Of a stretch of DNA of 64,000 bases, positions 51,116-60,026 are shown one piece after another (the stretch's first letter is position 1; each line of letters begins with the position of its first letter). The notes under the pieces are model-generated. The model made no database searches. It had not been told where the DNA came from and saw only the letters and a list, made by a program, of their open reading frames with translations. The stretch is from JANOYY01 sp043720395 (lineage in GTDB: Bacteria; Actinomycetota; Acidimicrobiia; Acidimicrobiales; JANYDT01). Both the position numbers and the translations under genes were made by a program. The DNA lies in NCBI GenBank assembly GCA_043720395.1, contig JAYSSR010000077.1, positions 1 through 64,000 of the forward strand. Reading direction: 5' to 3'.

Positions 51116-52222
51116 ATGGGCACCGGCGAGCGCACTCGGCAGCCCCGGTGGGAGATCGCTGATGTGCTCGCACGCACCGACCTCTCCCAGCTCCTCGACG
51201 AGCTCGCAACGCCCGCCACCCGCAACATTCGCGGTCGCCGCTGGCACTGTCCGATGCCCGATCACGACGACCAACACGCTTCGGTCACCCTGCACACCGA
51301 CCATCGCGGCCACGAGCGATGGCGTTGCTGGTCCGGGGACCACACCCATCGCGGTGACGCCATCGACCTGATCGTCGCGACCCAGCGCGTGAACCGTGCC
51401 GACGCCATCGCGTGGCTCGCCAACCGCGCCGGGATGATCCCCGATCAACCACTCCCGCCCGCACGACGCAAGCCGCAACGAGCCCGGCCGAGCGTGGTCC
51501 CGCTTGACCCGTCCGTGGTCCGCTACGTGCACGCCTGCGAGAAGATCCTGTGGGGCCGCACCGGCGCGCCCGTGCGCGACTGGCTCCACGCCCGCGGGTT
51601 CGACGATGACCTTCTCCGAGCCAACCACGTCGGCGCCGACCCCGGCCGATCGATGATGTCGCGCCAGCGCGGCCTCCCCCACGGCCACTCGCTCGCGGCC
51701 ACCTTCCCTGCGCTCGACCCCGACGGCCACGTCCAATACGTCCAAGCCCGCTACCTCGAGCCCATCGGCTCCGACAAGTACGACAACCCCGCCGGCAGCC
51801 TCGGATCGAACCCACGACTGGCCTGGACCCGCACACCCGATGGCCGCACAACCCCAGGGGTGCTGCTCGTCACCGAAGGCATCCCCGACGCACTCACCGC
51901 CGCTGGCGCCGGCTACGCCGCCGTCGGCATCCTCGGATCACAGGCGCCCGACGATCGAGTGGCTGACGTCCTCGTCCGTCATGCCGCATGCACCGGGCGA
52001 CAACTCATCGCCGTTGTCGATGCCGATCCAGCCGGCCGTGCTTGGGGTGAACACCTCATGGACCTTGTTGCGACGAGGGGTAGCCGGCTCAAGAGTCTCG
52101 AACCACCCGACGGACTCGATCTGAACTCGTGGGCAGCAAGCGCTACCTCGTGGATAGATCACGTTCGGCGCGAGCTCGACCCTTCCTGCTCACCCATCGG
52201 GCTCGAGCCTTCTTCGGGCTGA
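51116..52222 (+). CDS. CHC2 zinc-finger/Toprim primase
   Basis: A 368-residue primase-like protein. The N-terminal zinc domain reads RRWHCPMPDHDDQHASVTLH and ERWRCWSGDHTHRGDAIDLI (C-H-C type ligands). The Toprim part has VLLVTEGIPDALTAAGAG (catalytic Glu) and LIAVVDADPAGRAWGEHLMD (DxD). The central RNA-polymerase subdomain seems reduced, as in compact element-encoded primases. It may prime the complementary strand after conjugal entry or drive element replication. Confidence 0.85.
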   Translation: MGTGERTRQPRWEIADVLARTDLSQLLDELATPATRNIRGRRWHCPMPDHDDQHASVTLHTDHRGHERWRCWSGDHTHRGDAIDLIVATQRVNRADAIAWLANRAGMIPDQPLPPARRKPQRARPSVVPLDPSVVRYVHACEKILWGRTGAPVRDWLHARGFDDDLLRANHVGADPGRSMMSRQRGLPHGHSLAATFPALDPDGHVQYVQARYLEPIGSDKYDNPAGSLGSNPRLAWTRTPDGRTTPGVLLVTEGIPDALTAAGAGYAAVGILGSQAPDDRVADVLVRHAACTGRQLIAVVDADPAGRAWGEHLMDLVATRGSRLKSLEPPDGLDLNSWAASATSWIDHVRRELDPSCSPIGLEPSSG

Positions 52223-52281
52223 TCCCAGTTGCCCACAGCCGCGACGCGACAGGGCTGGAGCAGTCGGGTTGAGACCTTCCG

Positions 52282-52992
52282 TCACCATGACGGGAGGTCT
52301 GCGGCCGGAAGGAATACTCCGAGGGCTGACCCCATCCGTCGATCTGAACTATCGGAACGCGAGCGTCGTTGCGATACGTCGACGTTCGCTACATCGCCTT
52401 GCTCGACTCCCTTCATCGCAGCGTTCACACCGTCACCTGGCCCCGAAACACGGCGCCCGTACTCGCAACGTCGTATGCCCTCAAGGAAGGCGGCCAACGT
52501 TTGGCTCGCCGGAATCGGCAACTCGTCAGTCTCGAGCCCGCGACGATGACCAAGGTATGTGCGTAAGTCAGTCGACCGCGCCACGTATGCCCACTGCTCG
52601 AATGGTCCGTTTGTCGATGCAATCCGACATACCGCCTGATCGGGAACGACCAAGGACCCAGTCGGTTCGCCGTGCCAGGGAGGGGCCGGCAGAACATAGA
52701 AGACCGGGACGTTGAGCGCTGGCTCAACATGATCGCAGTACCAGTCGAGCTGCGACCTCGGGACGTCGATCCAGTGCGTCTCGATCGGCGCCTTCCGCTT
52801 GCGCTTGACCGGTGTCGTTGCCTTGTCTTCGAGGATGAGCACCTTGCCGTCTCCCAAGGATGCGCCGTAGTCCCAGTTGGCGTCCGCTGGCACCTGCGTG
52901 GGCGCCCAAAGATGGGCACCTGGAAAGGTCCGGCAGATCGCTGCTGCGACCCACGCGTCGACTGTTCGTTCAGGGAGACTTCTCGGGGCCAC
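52282..52992 (-). CDS. Hypothetical protein with PD-(D/E)xK-like motif
   Basis: A 236-residue GTG-started protein. DANWDYGASLGDGKVLILED followed by KATTP gives D...E-x-K spacing like restriction-type nucleases, with an N-terminal helix (ERTVDAWVAAAICRTF) where a helix with Glu is usual. After about residue 180 it becomes Arg/Ser-rich. The nuclease reading rests on one motif. It faces the primase gene tail to tail and may be a defence or element-maintenance gene. Confidence 0.5.
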   Translation of the reverse strand: MAPRSLPERTVDAWVAAAICRTFPGAHLWAPTQVPADANWDYGASLGDGKVLILEDKATTPVKRKRKAPIETHWIDVPRSQLDWYCDHVEPALNVPVFYVLPAPPWHGEPTGSLVVPDQAVCRIASTNGPFEQWAYVARSTDLRTYLGHRRGLETDELPIPASQTLAAFLEGIRRCEYGRRVSGPGDGVNAAMKGVEQGDVANVDVSQRRSRSDSSDRRMGSALGVFLPAADLPSW

Positions 52993-53118
52993 GACACGAC
53001 CATACGTGGCTGTGGCGATTCCCTACTGACCCCCGCCATCGCCAGCGGTGCAGCGCGGTGCCAGCAAGGCGTTGATCGCTGTCAGGATCGAATCTGCTCG
53101 CGCACACCTGCGACCCGG

Positions 53119-53625
53119 TCACGCTCCAGTCGCGAGGTTCGAGATCACCTTGGCGACGATCTCCGTGCCGGTCTCGGCTACGACTGCTCGCAGCCCGTGA
53201 GCCGCGGCTCGGAACCGACCAACCTTCTCGACGTCGCCACCGCCCACCTCTGCCTCGGTCGCAAGGTCGTCCAGAGCTCGGGCCACCTCCTGAATGAGGA
53301 ACAGCGCTCGCTCGTCGTCGGACGGCCAGAGGCTCAGCTGAGCAAGGCCCTTTGGTGTGAGGTAGACGTCGGTGACCACGTACCACACCCCCGAGCCGTT
53401 CTTTCCCCCCTTGATGGTGATGAGGCCGTTCTCAATCATCAAGTCAATTAGTCGAGTGCTTTCGTCCTCGTCCGTAATCCCGAGTTCACGGATGTGGCGC
53501 TGCAACGGGTAAGCCTTGAGCGGCGTCTCCGACATTCGTAACAAGATCGGGAGCACATACCTTTCGAAGACGTCCATGCCACTGAGCATCGCACGAATGC
53601 GCTGGTGTCGGACGCGGCCCGCCAT
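53119..53625 (-). CDS. Winged-helix protein
   Basis: A protein of about 168 residues. YPLQRHIRELGITDEDESTR, LIDLMIENGLITIKG and the wing-like GSGVWYVVTDVYLTPKGLAQ make a winged helix as in PadR- or ArsR-sized regulators; the C-terminal half is helical (ALDDLATEAEVGGGDVEKVG). The start is uncertain (Met at 53625, 53589 or 53577; none has a strong ribosome site). It diverges from the TIR gene and may regulate it. Confidence 0.6.
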   Translation of the reverse strand: MAGRVRHQRIRAMLSGMDVFERYVLPILLRMSETPLKAYPLQRHIRELGITDEDESTRLIDLMIENGLITIKGGKNGSGVWYVVTDVYLTPKGLAQLSLWPSDDERALFLIQEVARALDDLATEAEVGGGDVEKVGRFRAAAHGLRAVVAETGTEIVAKVISNLATGA

Positions 53626-53703
53626 CGCCGCCGTAGACGGGTCCGCGGACTTGTGGGTCAGTTGCTCAGCCTGGCTGTCACACCCCCGCGCGAGACTTGA
53701 CGA

Positions 53704-54372
53704 ATGGCGCAAAGAAGAATCCGAGTCGGAACCGTTCGGGTGCAGCGGACCGTGACGGTGCGGCAGACCCGACGCGTGACGGTGACAGCAATCCCTCAGC
53801 CATCCGCGACTACGCGGCCAGCCATCCTGGCCTCGGGGTTAGCAGCCCCGCGAGCGCTCCCGACATCCCGTCGACGCGTGACAGCGAGCGCGTACACGCC
53901 GCGCGAGCGCGAACTGCTCGACCGTGTGGCGGAAGCGGTCGACCATGACGTCGAGCGCCCGCGCGATGCCTTCCTCTGCCACGCGTGGAGCGATCGGGAC
54001 GGCGCCGCTGAGGAGCTATTCGTCGCTCTGACTGAACTCGATGTCGACGTGTGGTTCAGCGAGCGAGACGTCAAGCTCGGCGTCAGTCTGGCCCGGCAAC
54101 TGGACGCAGGGCTGCGTGCAAGCCGAGTCGGGCTAGTGCTGGTCACCACAGCAATGCTGGACTCGTTGCGATCGGGCGGATTCGCCGATCAGGAACTCGG
54201 AGCGCTGCTCGCTACCGACCGCGTAATCCCAGTCGTACATGGCGTGCCCTACGAGACGCTGCGAGGGGAGAGTCCGCTCCTTGCGAGTCGTGCGGGGCTC
54301 TCGACCGAAACGGGCTCGCTCCGAGATGTGGCTGTGAAGATCGCAGAGTCTGTCCTGTCCCCGATCGGGTAG
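53704..54372 (+). CDS. TIR-domain protein
   Basis: A 222-residue protein: an Arg/Thr/Pro-rich N-terminal region, a short helix (TPRERELLDRVAEAVDHDVE) and a C-terminal TIR domain with RDAFLCHAWSDRDGAAEELF, VDVWFSERDVKLGVSLARQL, RVGLVLVTTAMLDSL and ADQELGALLATDRVIPVVHG. The Glu in QELGALL is at the NADase position. Stand-alone TIR proteins of this form occur in actinobacterial mobile elements. It lies divergent to the winged-helix gene and 80 bases from the convergent sigma-like gene. Confidence 0.85.
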   Translation: MAQRRIRVGTVRVQRTVTVRQTRRVTVTAIPQPSATTRPAILASGLAAPRALPTSRRRVTASAYTPRERELLDRVAEAVDHDVERPRDAFLCHAWSDRDGAAEELFVALTELDVDVWFSERDVKLGVSLARQLDAGLRASRVGLVLVTTAMLDSLRSGGFADQELGALLATDRVIPVVHGVPYETLRGESPLLASRAGLSTETGSLRDVAVKIAESVLSPIG

Positions 54373-54451
54373 CTGCATATCGGCCCTACGACGCCCACCC
54401 GGGTCCAGGTTTCGAACTGGCAAGGTCGCGAATCCTGCCGATGAAGGTGCG

Positions 54452-55159
54452 TCATGCTGCGTGCAGGTACTGATCGACGAGTGGCTGGATCCGCGATGCG
54501 GCTCTCGATGCCAGCTTTCGCTGAACTGCCGTCGAGGTGGGGGCCGATGGGTCGATAGCTCGACGGAGGCGATGGTCTCGGAACGCTGCCCAGACCGGTG
54601 CGGACAGGTCTCCGTTGTCGACGGCCCTCAGCACGACCTCGGTGAACCGGGCGAGCGCGAACCGGTCGGTGACCCCATCTGCGATGTCCGGCGTGCATGT
54701 CCCGATGCTCGCGTCCATCCGCATTGGGTCGACAGGGGCGATCTCGACGACGTTGACGACGCCACGTCGTTCAACCCGGCGAGCGGCCTTGTAGACGCGG
54801 GTGTGGGCTCGGTTGACGAGTCGGTGCGCGAGGCGCGGTCCGTCGAGGGGAGAGTCGAGGATGACCATGGCGAGTTCGGTGAGCGCGTCTGTCCGGTACT
54901 CGGCGGTGACCGCCCGGCCGAGGCGGGCTCCGAGGAGCGGTGCGAGCGCGTGGAGCACGACCACGGCGGCTCGCTGATCGGTTCTGGCGATCGTGGCGAG
55001 GCGTCGGGTGAGGTCGTCGGAGCGTTCCTGGTTCTGTCGATGATCACGGATGGCTTCGACTGCGTCGTCCAGGGTGGCAGCGTCGATGCGCCACTGGTCG
55101 GGGAGGCCGTCGCGGGTGATGCGCAGGTAATCGGCCTCGATGTGCCTGAAGAGGTTCAT
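54452..55159 (-). CDS. Sigma-factor-like conserved protein of conjugative elements
   Basis: A 235-residue protein. Blocks such as LATIARTDQRAAVVVLHALA, DALTELAMVILDSPLDGPRL and AHRLVNRAHTRVYKAARRVE, then LARFTEVVLRAVDNGDLSAP, resemble a group of sigma-70-like proteins common beside transfer genes in actinobacterial elements (helical region 2-like core and a C-terminal DNA-binding part). AAGGAG sits well ahead of the ATG. The gene diverges from the coupling-protein gene across a region that contains four 12-bp-spaced repeats, so it is a candidate binder of those repeats. Confidence 0.55.
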   Translation of the reverse strand: MNLFRHIEADYLRITRDGLPDQWRIDAATLDDAVEAIRDHRQNQERSDDLTRRLATIARTDQRAAVVVLHALAPLLGARLGRAVTAEYRTDALTELAMVILDSPLDGPRLAHRLVNRAHTRVYKAARRVERRGVVNVVEIAPVDPMRMDASIGTCTPDIADGVTDRFALARFTEVVLRAVDNGDLSAPVWAAFRDHRLRRAIDPSAPTSTAVQRKLASRAASRIQPLVDQYLHAA

Positions 55160-55208
55160 GGGAGTCTCCTTGCGTTGGTTGCGGTGCATGGAGAATCCGA
55201 AACGGAGG

Positions 55209-55250
55209 TCCCGGAGAAGGTCCCGGTGTCGCTCCCGGTCAAGGTCCCGA
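55209..55250 (-). repeat. Array A: four TCCCGG/A units at exact 12-bp pitch
   Basis: TCCCGG starts at 55209, 55221 and 55233, and TCCCGA at 55245. On the minus strand the units read CGGGA followed by C or G, one per 12 bases. The array lies between the divergent sigma-like and coupling-protein genes. Its core equals that of array B in opposite orientation. Confidence 0.8.
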
Positions 55251-55302
55251 TCTGCCCTCTTGACTCCCGATGCCGGCTGGGCGGGCGGGCGTGAGTCAGC
55301 CC

Positions 55303-57540
55303 ATGAACCGGACCGGTGCCGGTGGTGGCGGCGATGTGGTCCTCGTCGTGCTCGGCGGGGTCGTGCTGGGCTCAGCGGCGATCGTGTGGGGCGGCGCGTG
55401 GTTCGCTGCGCTCCTCGTGGGCGGCACGGTCTCGGGAGGCGTGGGCGACACCATCGGTGCGATGGGACCGTTGGCGTCGTCACCGGGCGATCCGGCGGCG
55501 GCTTGGGGTGATGCGGCGGACGGCCTACCGGGCCCGGTCCTCTATTGGGCGTGCACGGCCGTGGTGTTCGCGGCCGTTGTCGGCCTGGCGGCCGGCGTCT
55601 ATTGGCTGTGGCGGCGGTGGTCGGCACCGTCGAGAGTTCGCCTTGGTGTTCCCGCCGAGGCGCGCCTCGCTCGGCGGCGGGATGTGGCGCCGCTCGTGGT
55701 GTCGTCGTCGGTGCCGCCAACGGGGCGTCTTTTGCTTGGTCGGTTGTCGCGGCGGGGTCCGCTGTTGGCGACCGAGGACCGCGAGCGGCATCCGCTGCAC
55801 GGTCGCCGTGGGGCTGCGATTCAGGGTGATCGTGGGTCGGTGGCGTTGATCGGTCCGACGCGTGCGGGCAAGACGGTGTTGGCGTCGGCTGGGATCATCG
55901 GATGGGACGGGCCGGTCGTTGCGCTGTCGGTGAAGCGGGACCTGTACGACTCGACCGCTGCGGCCCGCTCATCCCGAGGCGAGTTGGCCGTGTTCGATCC
56001 GGGTGGCGTCACCGGGCTGCCGACGGCCCGCTGGACCCCGCTGCGCGAAGTGACCACGACATCGGGTGCGCTGCGCGCCGGCCGAGCGCTCGCCTCAGCG
56101 ATCCCCCGGCAGGGAGTCACGGGCGGGGATTTCTGGGCCACCCACGGCGAGACGCTCACCTCCGCCTACATGTGCCTCGCCGGCCTGTCCCAGCTCCTTC
56201 CCGGCGATCAGGGCAGTGACCGTGAGCCGTTGACGATCAGCCGGCTCGCCTCGTGGGCGTACATGCACGTCGGCATCACCGACCCGACCGTGAACGACCT
56301 CGTTCGGACCGGCCTGGCTGCCGACCAGCCGCTCGAGATCCGCCTTCTCGCGAAGGACGCCGTCACGAAGTTGATGGCGTTCGAGCAGGAGGACCCGCGA
56401 ATCCGGGCGAGCATTTATGCAACGGCGCGGCTGGCGTTCGATGCGTGGACTGAGCCGTCGGTCGCCCACTCAGCGTCGCTCGATCCGCGTGATGCCTACT
56501 GGTCAGACGAACTCTGGGACCGCACCCCGCGGTACGTCGACCTGGACTGGCTGATGGAAGGCGACGACGGTCGGGCGAACACGCTGTACCTCACCGCACC
56601 AGCGACCGAGTTCGCCCGCCTCGCCCCGGTACTCGGCGGGCTGCTCGGTGATCTGCGCGAGCAGATCCACGCCTGGGACATCGCCGGCCGCCGTCTGACC
56701 AAGCCACTGCTGATAGTCATCGACGAGGCCGGACAGCTTGAGCTTCGCTGGCTGCCCGAGGAGGTGTCGACGATCGCCGGCCTGGGTGGAATGTTCGTCA
56801 CCGGTTGGCAGTCACGCGCCCAGATCAACCATCGGTACGGATCGCTCGCCGATGCGGTCCTCGGCGGTCATCGCTCGAAGGTGATCTTCAACGGGACCGA
56901 CGACCTCGCCACACTCGAGTACGTCTCGAAGGTCGCCGGAACCGAACACGTCGCCCAGCGCGGCTGGTCCGCCGACACCGGCGGCGGCCGACGGACCGTG
57001 TCCGAACATCTTCAACGTGAGGACCTGCTGCCGGCACACGTGATCCGCCAGATGCGTCGCCAAGAGGCCGTTCTGTTGCACGGCACCCTTCCGCCGATCC
57101 ACCTGCGGGCGGTTCGCTGGTGGGAGGACAAGGCGCTGGCCGCCCTCGTGCCCAAGGGTGCCGACGGCAAACCTGTGGGCCCGCCCTCCACCGGGACCTG
57201 CCCGACTCGAGAGGAACCGCGAGGGCCCGTCGCCCCCGTGCTCGACCCGGCCGTGTGGGAGGAATCGGTCAGTCACCTCCCAGGGCCCCGGGCCGCCGCA
57301 CCTGCGCACCAAGTTCCACACTCGCGACTGGCGACCCGACCATCAGCGCCGGGGCAAGGGCGGCTCCCGCTCGACCTACCAAGGGAGCCTGATCACGGCG
57401 GTCACGATCGGAATCGGGTCGCTGCGTTCTGTGACCGTTGCGCCGCCCGGCTGCCGGTCGGCGCCGGCCGGGTCGAGCGAGTCGGCGAGCGGGAGATCGT
57501 GCGATGCGATCCCGCCTGTCCTCCGGATTCTGCGCGCTGA
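55303..57540 (+). CDS. VirD4/TraG-type coupling protein
   Basis: A 745-residue type IV coupling protein. Membrane helices stand at the N-terminus (VVLVVLGGVVLGSAAIVWGG, LYWACTAVVFAAVVGLAAGV), then GSVALIGPTRAGKTVLASAG (Walker A), VVALSVKRDLYDST and LAVFDPGG, an all-alpha part, and Walker B KPLLIVIDEAGQLELRWLPE. The end of the domain has NRYGS-like HRYGSLADAVLGGHRSKVIF. It links the transferred DNA to the channel. The ATG used is 12 bases after a possible GTG start. Arrays of 12-bp repeats lie both upstream and downstream. Confidence 0.9.
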   Translation: MNRTGAGGGGDVVLVVLGGVVLGSAAIVWGGAWFAALLVGGTVSGGVGDTIGAMGPLASSPGDPAAAWGDAADGLPGPVLYWACTAVVFAAVVGLAAGVYWLWRRWSAPSRVRLGVPAEARLARRRDVAPLVVSSSVPPTGRLLLGRLSRRGPLLATEDRERHPLHGRRGAAIQGDRGSVALIGPTRAGKTVLASAGIIGWDGPVVALSVKRDLYDSTAAARSSRGELAVFDPGGVTGLPTARWTPLREVTTTSGALRAGRALASAIPRQGVTGGDFWATHGETLTSAYMCLAGLSQLLPGDQGSDREPLTISRLASWAYMHVGITDPTVNDLVRTGLAADQPLEIRLLAKDAVTKLMAFEQEDPRIRASIYATARLAFDAWTEPSVAHSASLDPRDAYWSDELWDRTPRYVDLDWLMEGDDGRANTLYLTAPATEFARLAPVLGGLLGDLREQIHAWDIAGRRLTKPLLIVIDEAGQLELRWLPEEVSTIAGLGGMFVTGWQSRAQINHRYGSLADAVLGGHRSKVIFNGTDDLATLEYVSKVAGTEHVAQRGWSADTGGGRRTVSEHLQREDLLPAHVIRQMRRQEAVLLHGTLPPIHLRAVRWWEDKALAALVPKGADGKPVGPPSTGTCPTREEPRGPVAPVLDPAVWEESVSHLPGPRAAAPAHQVPHSRLATRPSAPGQGRLPLDLPREPDHGGHDRNRVAAFCDRCAARLPVGAGRVERVGEREIVRCDPACPPDSAR

Positions 57541-57568
57541 GGCGCGATTCTCCAGGTTGAGCATGAAT

Positions 57569-57610
57569 CGGGAGCTTCGTCGGGAGTAGGTCCGGGAGCA
57601 ACGCCGGGAG
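57569..57610 (+). repeat. Array B: four CGGGAG units at exact 12-bp pitch
   Basis: CGGGAG starts at 57569, 57581, 57593 and 57605, each followed by six variable bases. The array fills the 92-base gap between the coupling-protein and ArdC-like genes, ending 22 bases before the ArdC-like ATG. It is the opposite-strand counterpart of array A. Confidence 0.85.
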
Positions 57611-57632
57611 TTGCGCTCCGCAGGATCAGCGC

Positions 57633-60026
57633 ATGGCGAACAACGGCCAGCGCATCGAGTTCCCGACCCTCCAGGCGATGAACGCTCACCTCGACCGGTG
57701 GGCGGCAACGTCGCTCGCGTCGCCCGAGCAGTGGGAGGACGCGCTCGTCGGCACGCGTTCGTGGCTCGACTACTCGGCACGCAATCAGGTGTTGCTCGCC
57801 TCCTACGGCGTCGACGGTCCGGTCGCCGGACCAGAAACCTGGCGGCTCGTGCCCTCGACGACCGAAGGCCGAGGCTGCGCCATCCGCGCCGGGGAGCATG
57901 GCCACCCCGTACGGGTCCCGATCACCAGCGGCGGCACCGAGCCCGACCCCTACCTCGGCGGCCACCGCCCCACCCGGGCAGCCGTCGAACGATGGGAGTG
58001 GCGGCCAGTGTTCGAAACCGCCCAACTCGCCCGCCGTCCAGCGCCCGGCGCGCTCAGCGCGATCGAGCTTCCCGAGCACCTCCGGGGGCCAGGCGGGCAG
58101 AGCGATCTCGCTGCAGCGGTCCGCAAGGTCGCCGGTGCAACCATCCGCGGACCGCTCCCTCGCACGAACGACTCGACCCGACTCCTGAACGATGCCGCCA
58201 TGCGACTCCGGCGATCGCACAAGCGGCCCGCCCTCGACGAGACCCTCGCCGGCCAAGTCGCGTGGCTCGTGCTCGATCGGGTCGGCCACGCACCAACCGA
58301 AAGTGCGCCGAGGTTCGACCCGGCGGCACTGGACTCACGAGAGCGATGGGAGCGACTCCAGGATGTGCTCGAACCGGCACGCAAGCTCACCGCAGGGCTC
58401 GGGGTGACCGTCGGCGTCGACCTCACCGCATCGCCACTGCCGCGCATGGAAATCGTCGACGACCGAGTCGTTCCAGCCGGGCGCCGCCACCGCATCCCGG
58501 CCGCGTCGCTCGAACAACTCCCCATCGGCAGATGGGTCACCGTCGGCCCCTACACCGCCGCCGAATGGTCAGCCCGCGGCGAACACGCATCGGGCAGCGG
58601 CGCATTCCTTCGCCTCAACAAGACCGCGTACCTCGCCGCTGTCGAGACCGGCGATGGCGCGACCTGGCGCCTCGAGGACATCGCCGCCAGGACCGGCAAC
58701 GGTCTCCTCGTCACCGGAAGCGCCCGCACCCTCTCCGACGCCCGCGCCGAAGCCGTGGCTGCCGTCCGCGACCGATACCCCGCGCTGACCGCACCGACCG
58801 TCGACACCGGCCCCTCTCCCGGAGGTGCCGTCGAAGGATGGGAACAGATGCCACGAGCCGGACGCCCTGTCGCAGCCGAGCTGTGGCACCTCACGAACGA
58901 CATCACCCTGTACGTGCTGCCCGCACCCGGCGGCCGCTGGCAACCCGCGCTTCAGACACCGTCCACGGACGGCATCGAGCTCTTGCCGCTCCAACCCACC
59001 CAGCAAGACGCACGCGACCAAGCCGAGCTCGGCGGACGCCGCGTCGCCCGCATGGCGATGATCGCCGACCCGGCCACCTCCGACCGCAGCCTCGCGGCCT
59101 TCGCCGATGACGGCCTCTACAACCGAGCCGACCTCGCTCATCTCATCAGCGGCCGCCTCGCCGACACCGACACCGCGCGCGTCATCGATGCCGACCCTGC
59201 CGAACTCGTCGAGCTCCTCGGCGCCGCGGGGTTCAGCCCCGCCACGACCGTTGCCGTCCTCGCCGCGGACGGAGTCGACGCCGCAACCGCGGCAACGCTT
59301 CTCCCAACCGCCGGCGTCCCCATCCCTGACGGGATCCGCGTGCTGCACGAACGCTGGGACCTCCCGAACACGCTCGCGGCAGAACTCCTGGACGCCACCG
59401 CCACGGAGATGCGCACCGCGGGCTGCACGGCAACCGAGATCATGGCCGTCCGCCCACGAGATGTCCTCCGCACCCTCCCCGACGATCCTCATCTGTGGGA
59501 ACTCGCCGCTGGATCGATGGCCACGGCAGGTCATCCCACCACCTCCATCGTCGACCACCTCGTTGCCCACGCGCCCACGCCGGACGCGTTCACGACCGGG
59601 ATCCTCACGATCGTCGAGCCCGACGAAGCGCTCGCCATCGCCGCCAGCCGCCGAGCGCACCCCGACCAGCTCGCAGCCGTCTCCGAAGCGGCCGGCCTCT
59701 CACCCGCCGACACTGCCGCCGCACTTGCAACAAGGGTCAATGACCACACCGTCCTCGACGTCCTCAACATCCGATGCGACGGTGACACCGAGACCGTCGC
59801 AGCGACGGCCAGCGGCGCAAGGATCGATGCCTCGACCGTGGAGTCGTGGCTCCATCCCCCAGCGCCGGGCAACGTCACGCCCATCAGGTCCGCCGTTGAC
59901 ATCGACACCGCAGCGCTGCTCGACCGGCTCCCTCCGGCCGGCCCCACGTCCGTCGACGACCCGATCCGCAGCCTCGACGCGCTCATGCTCAACATCGACT
60001 CAGCGGGACTGGAGCCGGCGCAATGA
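57633..60026 (+). CDS. ArdC-like protein with long C-terminal extension
   Basis: A 797-residue protein. The N-terminal part has the ArdC-type ssDNA-binding pattern (WEDALVGTRSWLDYSARNQV, LLASYGVDGPVAGPETWRLV). ArdC proteins coat incoming single strands and block restriction, but this one lacks the small ArdC size and the HExxH of its usual C-terminal part; VERWEWRPVFETAQ occupies that zone. The remainder is Ala-rich helical with repeats such as ELVELLGAAGFSPATTVAVL and AVSEAAGLSPADTAAALATR. Large proteins of this plan are frequent beside actinobacterial coupling genes. The repeat array just upstream suggests direct control. It overlaps the next gene by four bases. Confidence 0.7.
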   Translation: MANNGQRIEFPTLQAMNAHLDRWAATSLASPEQWEDALVGTRSWLDYSARNQVLLASYGVDGPVAGPETWRLVPSTTEGRGCAIRAGEHGHPVRVPITSGGTEPDPYLGGHRPTRAAVERWEWRPVFETAQLARRPAPGALSAIELPEHLRGPGGQSDLAAAVRKVAGATIRGPLPRTNDSTRLLNDAAMRLRRSHKRPALDETLAGQVAWLVLDRVGHAPTESAPRFDPAALDSRERWERLQDVLEPARKLTAGLGVTVGVDLTASPLPRMEIVDDRVVPAGRRHRIPAASLEQLPIGRWVTVGPYTAAEWSARGEHASGSGAFLRLNKTAYLAAVETGDGATWRLEDIAARTGNGLLVTGSARTLSDARAEAVAAVRDRYPALTAPTVDTGPSPGGAVEGWEQMPRAGRPVAAELWHLTNDITLYVLPAPGGRWQPALQTPSTDGIELLPLQPTQQDARDQAELGGRRVARMAMIADPATSDRSLAAFADDGLYNRADLAHLISGRLADTDTARVIDADPAELVELLGAAGFSPATTVAVLAADGVDAATAATLLPTAGVPIPDGIRVLHERWDLPNTLAAELLDATATEMRTAGCTATEIMAVRPRDVLRTLPDDPHLWELAAGSMATAGHPTTSIVDHLVAHAPTPDAFTTGILTIVEPDEALAIAASRRAHPDQLAAVSEAAGLSPADTAAALATRVNDHTVLDVLNIRCDGDTETVAATASGARIDASTVESWLHPPAPGNVTPIRSAVDIDTAALLDRLPPAGPTSVDDPIRSLDALMLNIDSAGLEPAQ

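Noticed and set aside
54390..54440. Possible tRNA-like T-arm (CCAGGTTTCGAACTGG) as a second att copy
   Set aside because: The loop has one base too many, no acceptor or anticodon arm fits, and it does not match the 7189-7230 block.
55160..55720. Upstream extension of the sigma-like gene
   Set aside because: It is Pro/Arg-rich, crosses the coupling-protein start and array A, and lacks the strong AAGGAG site found at the chosen ATG.
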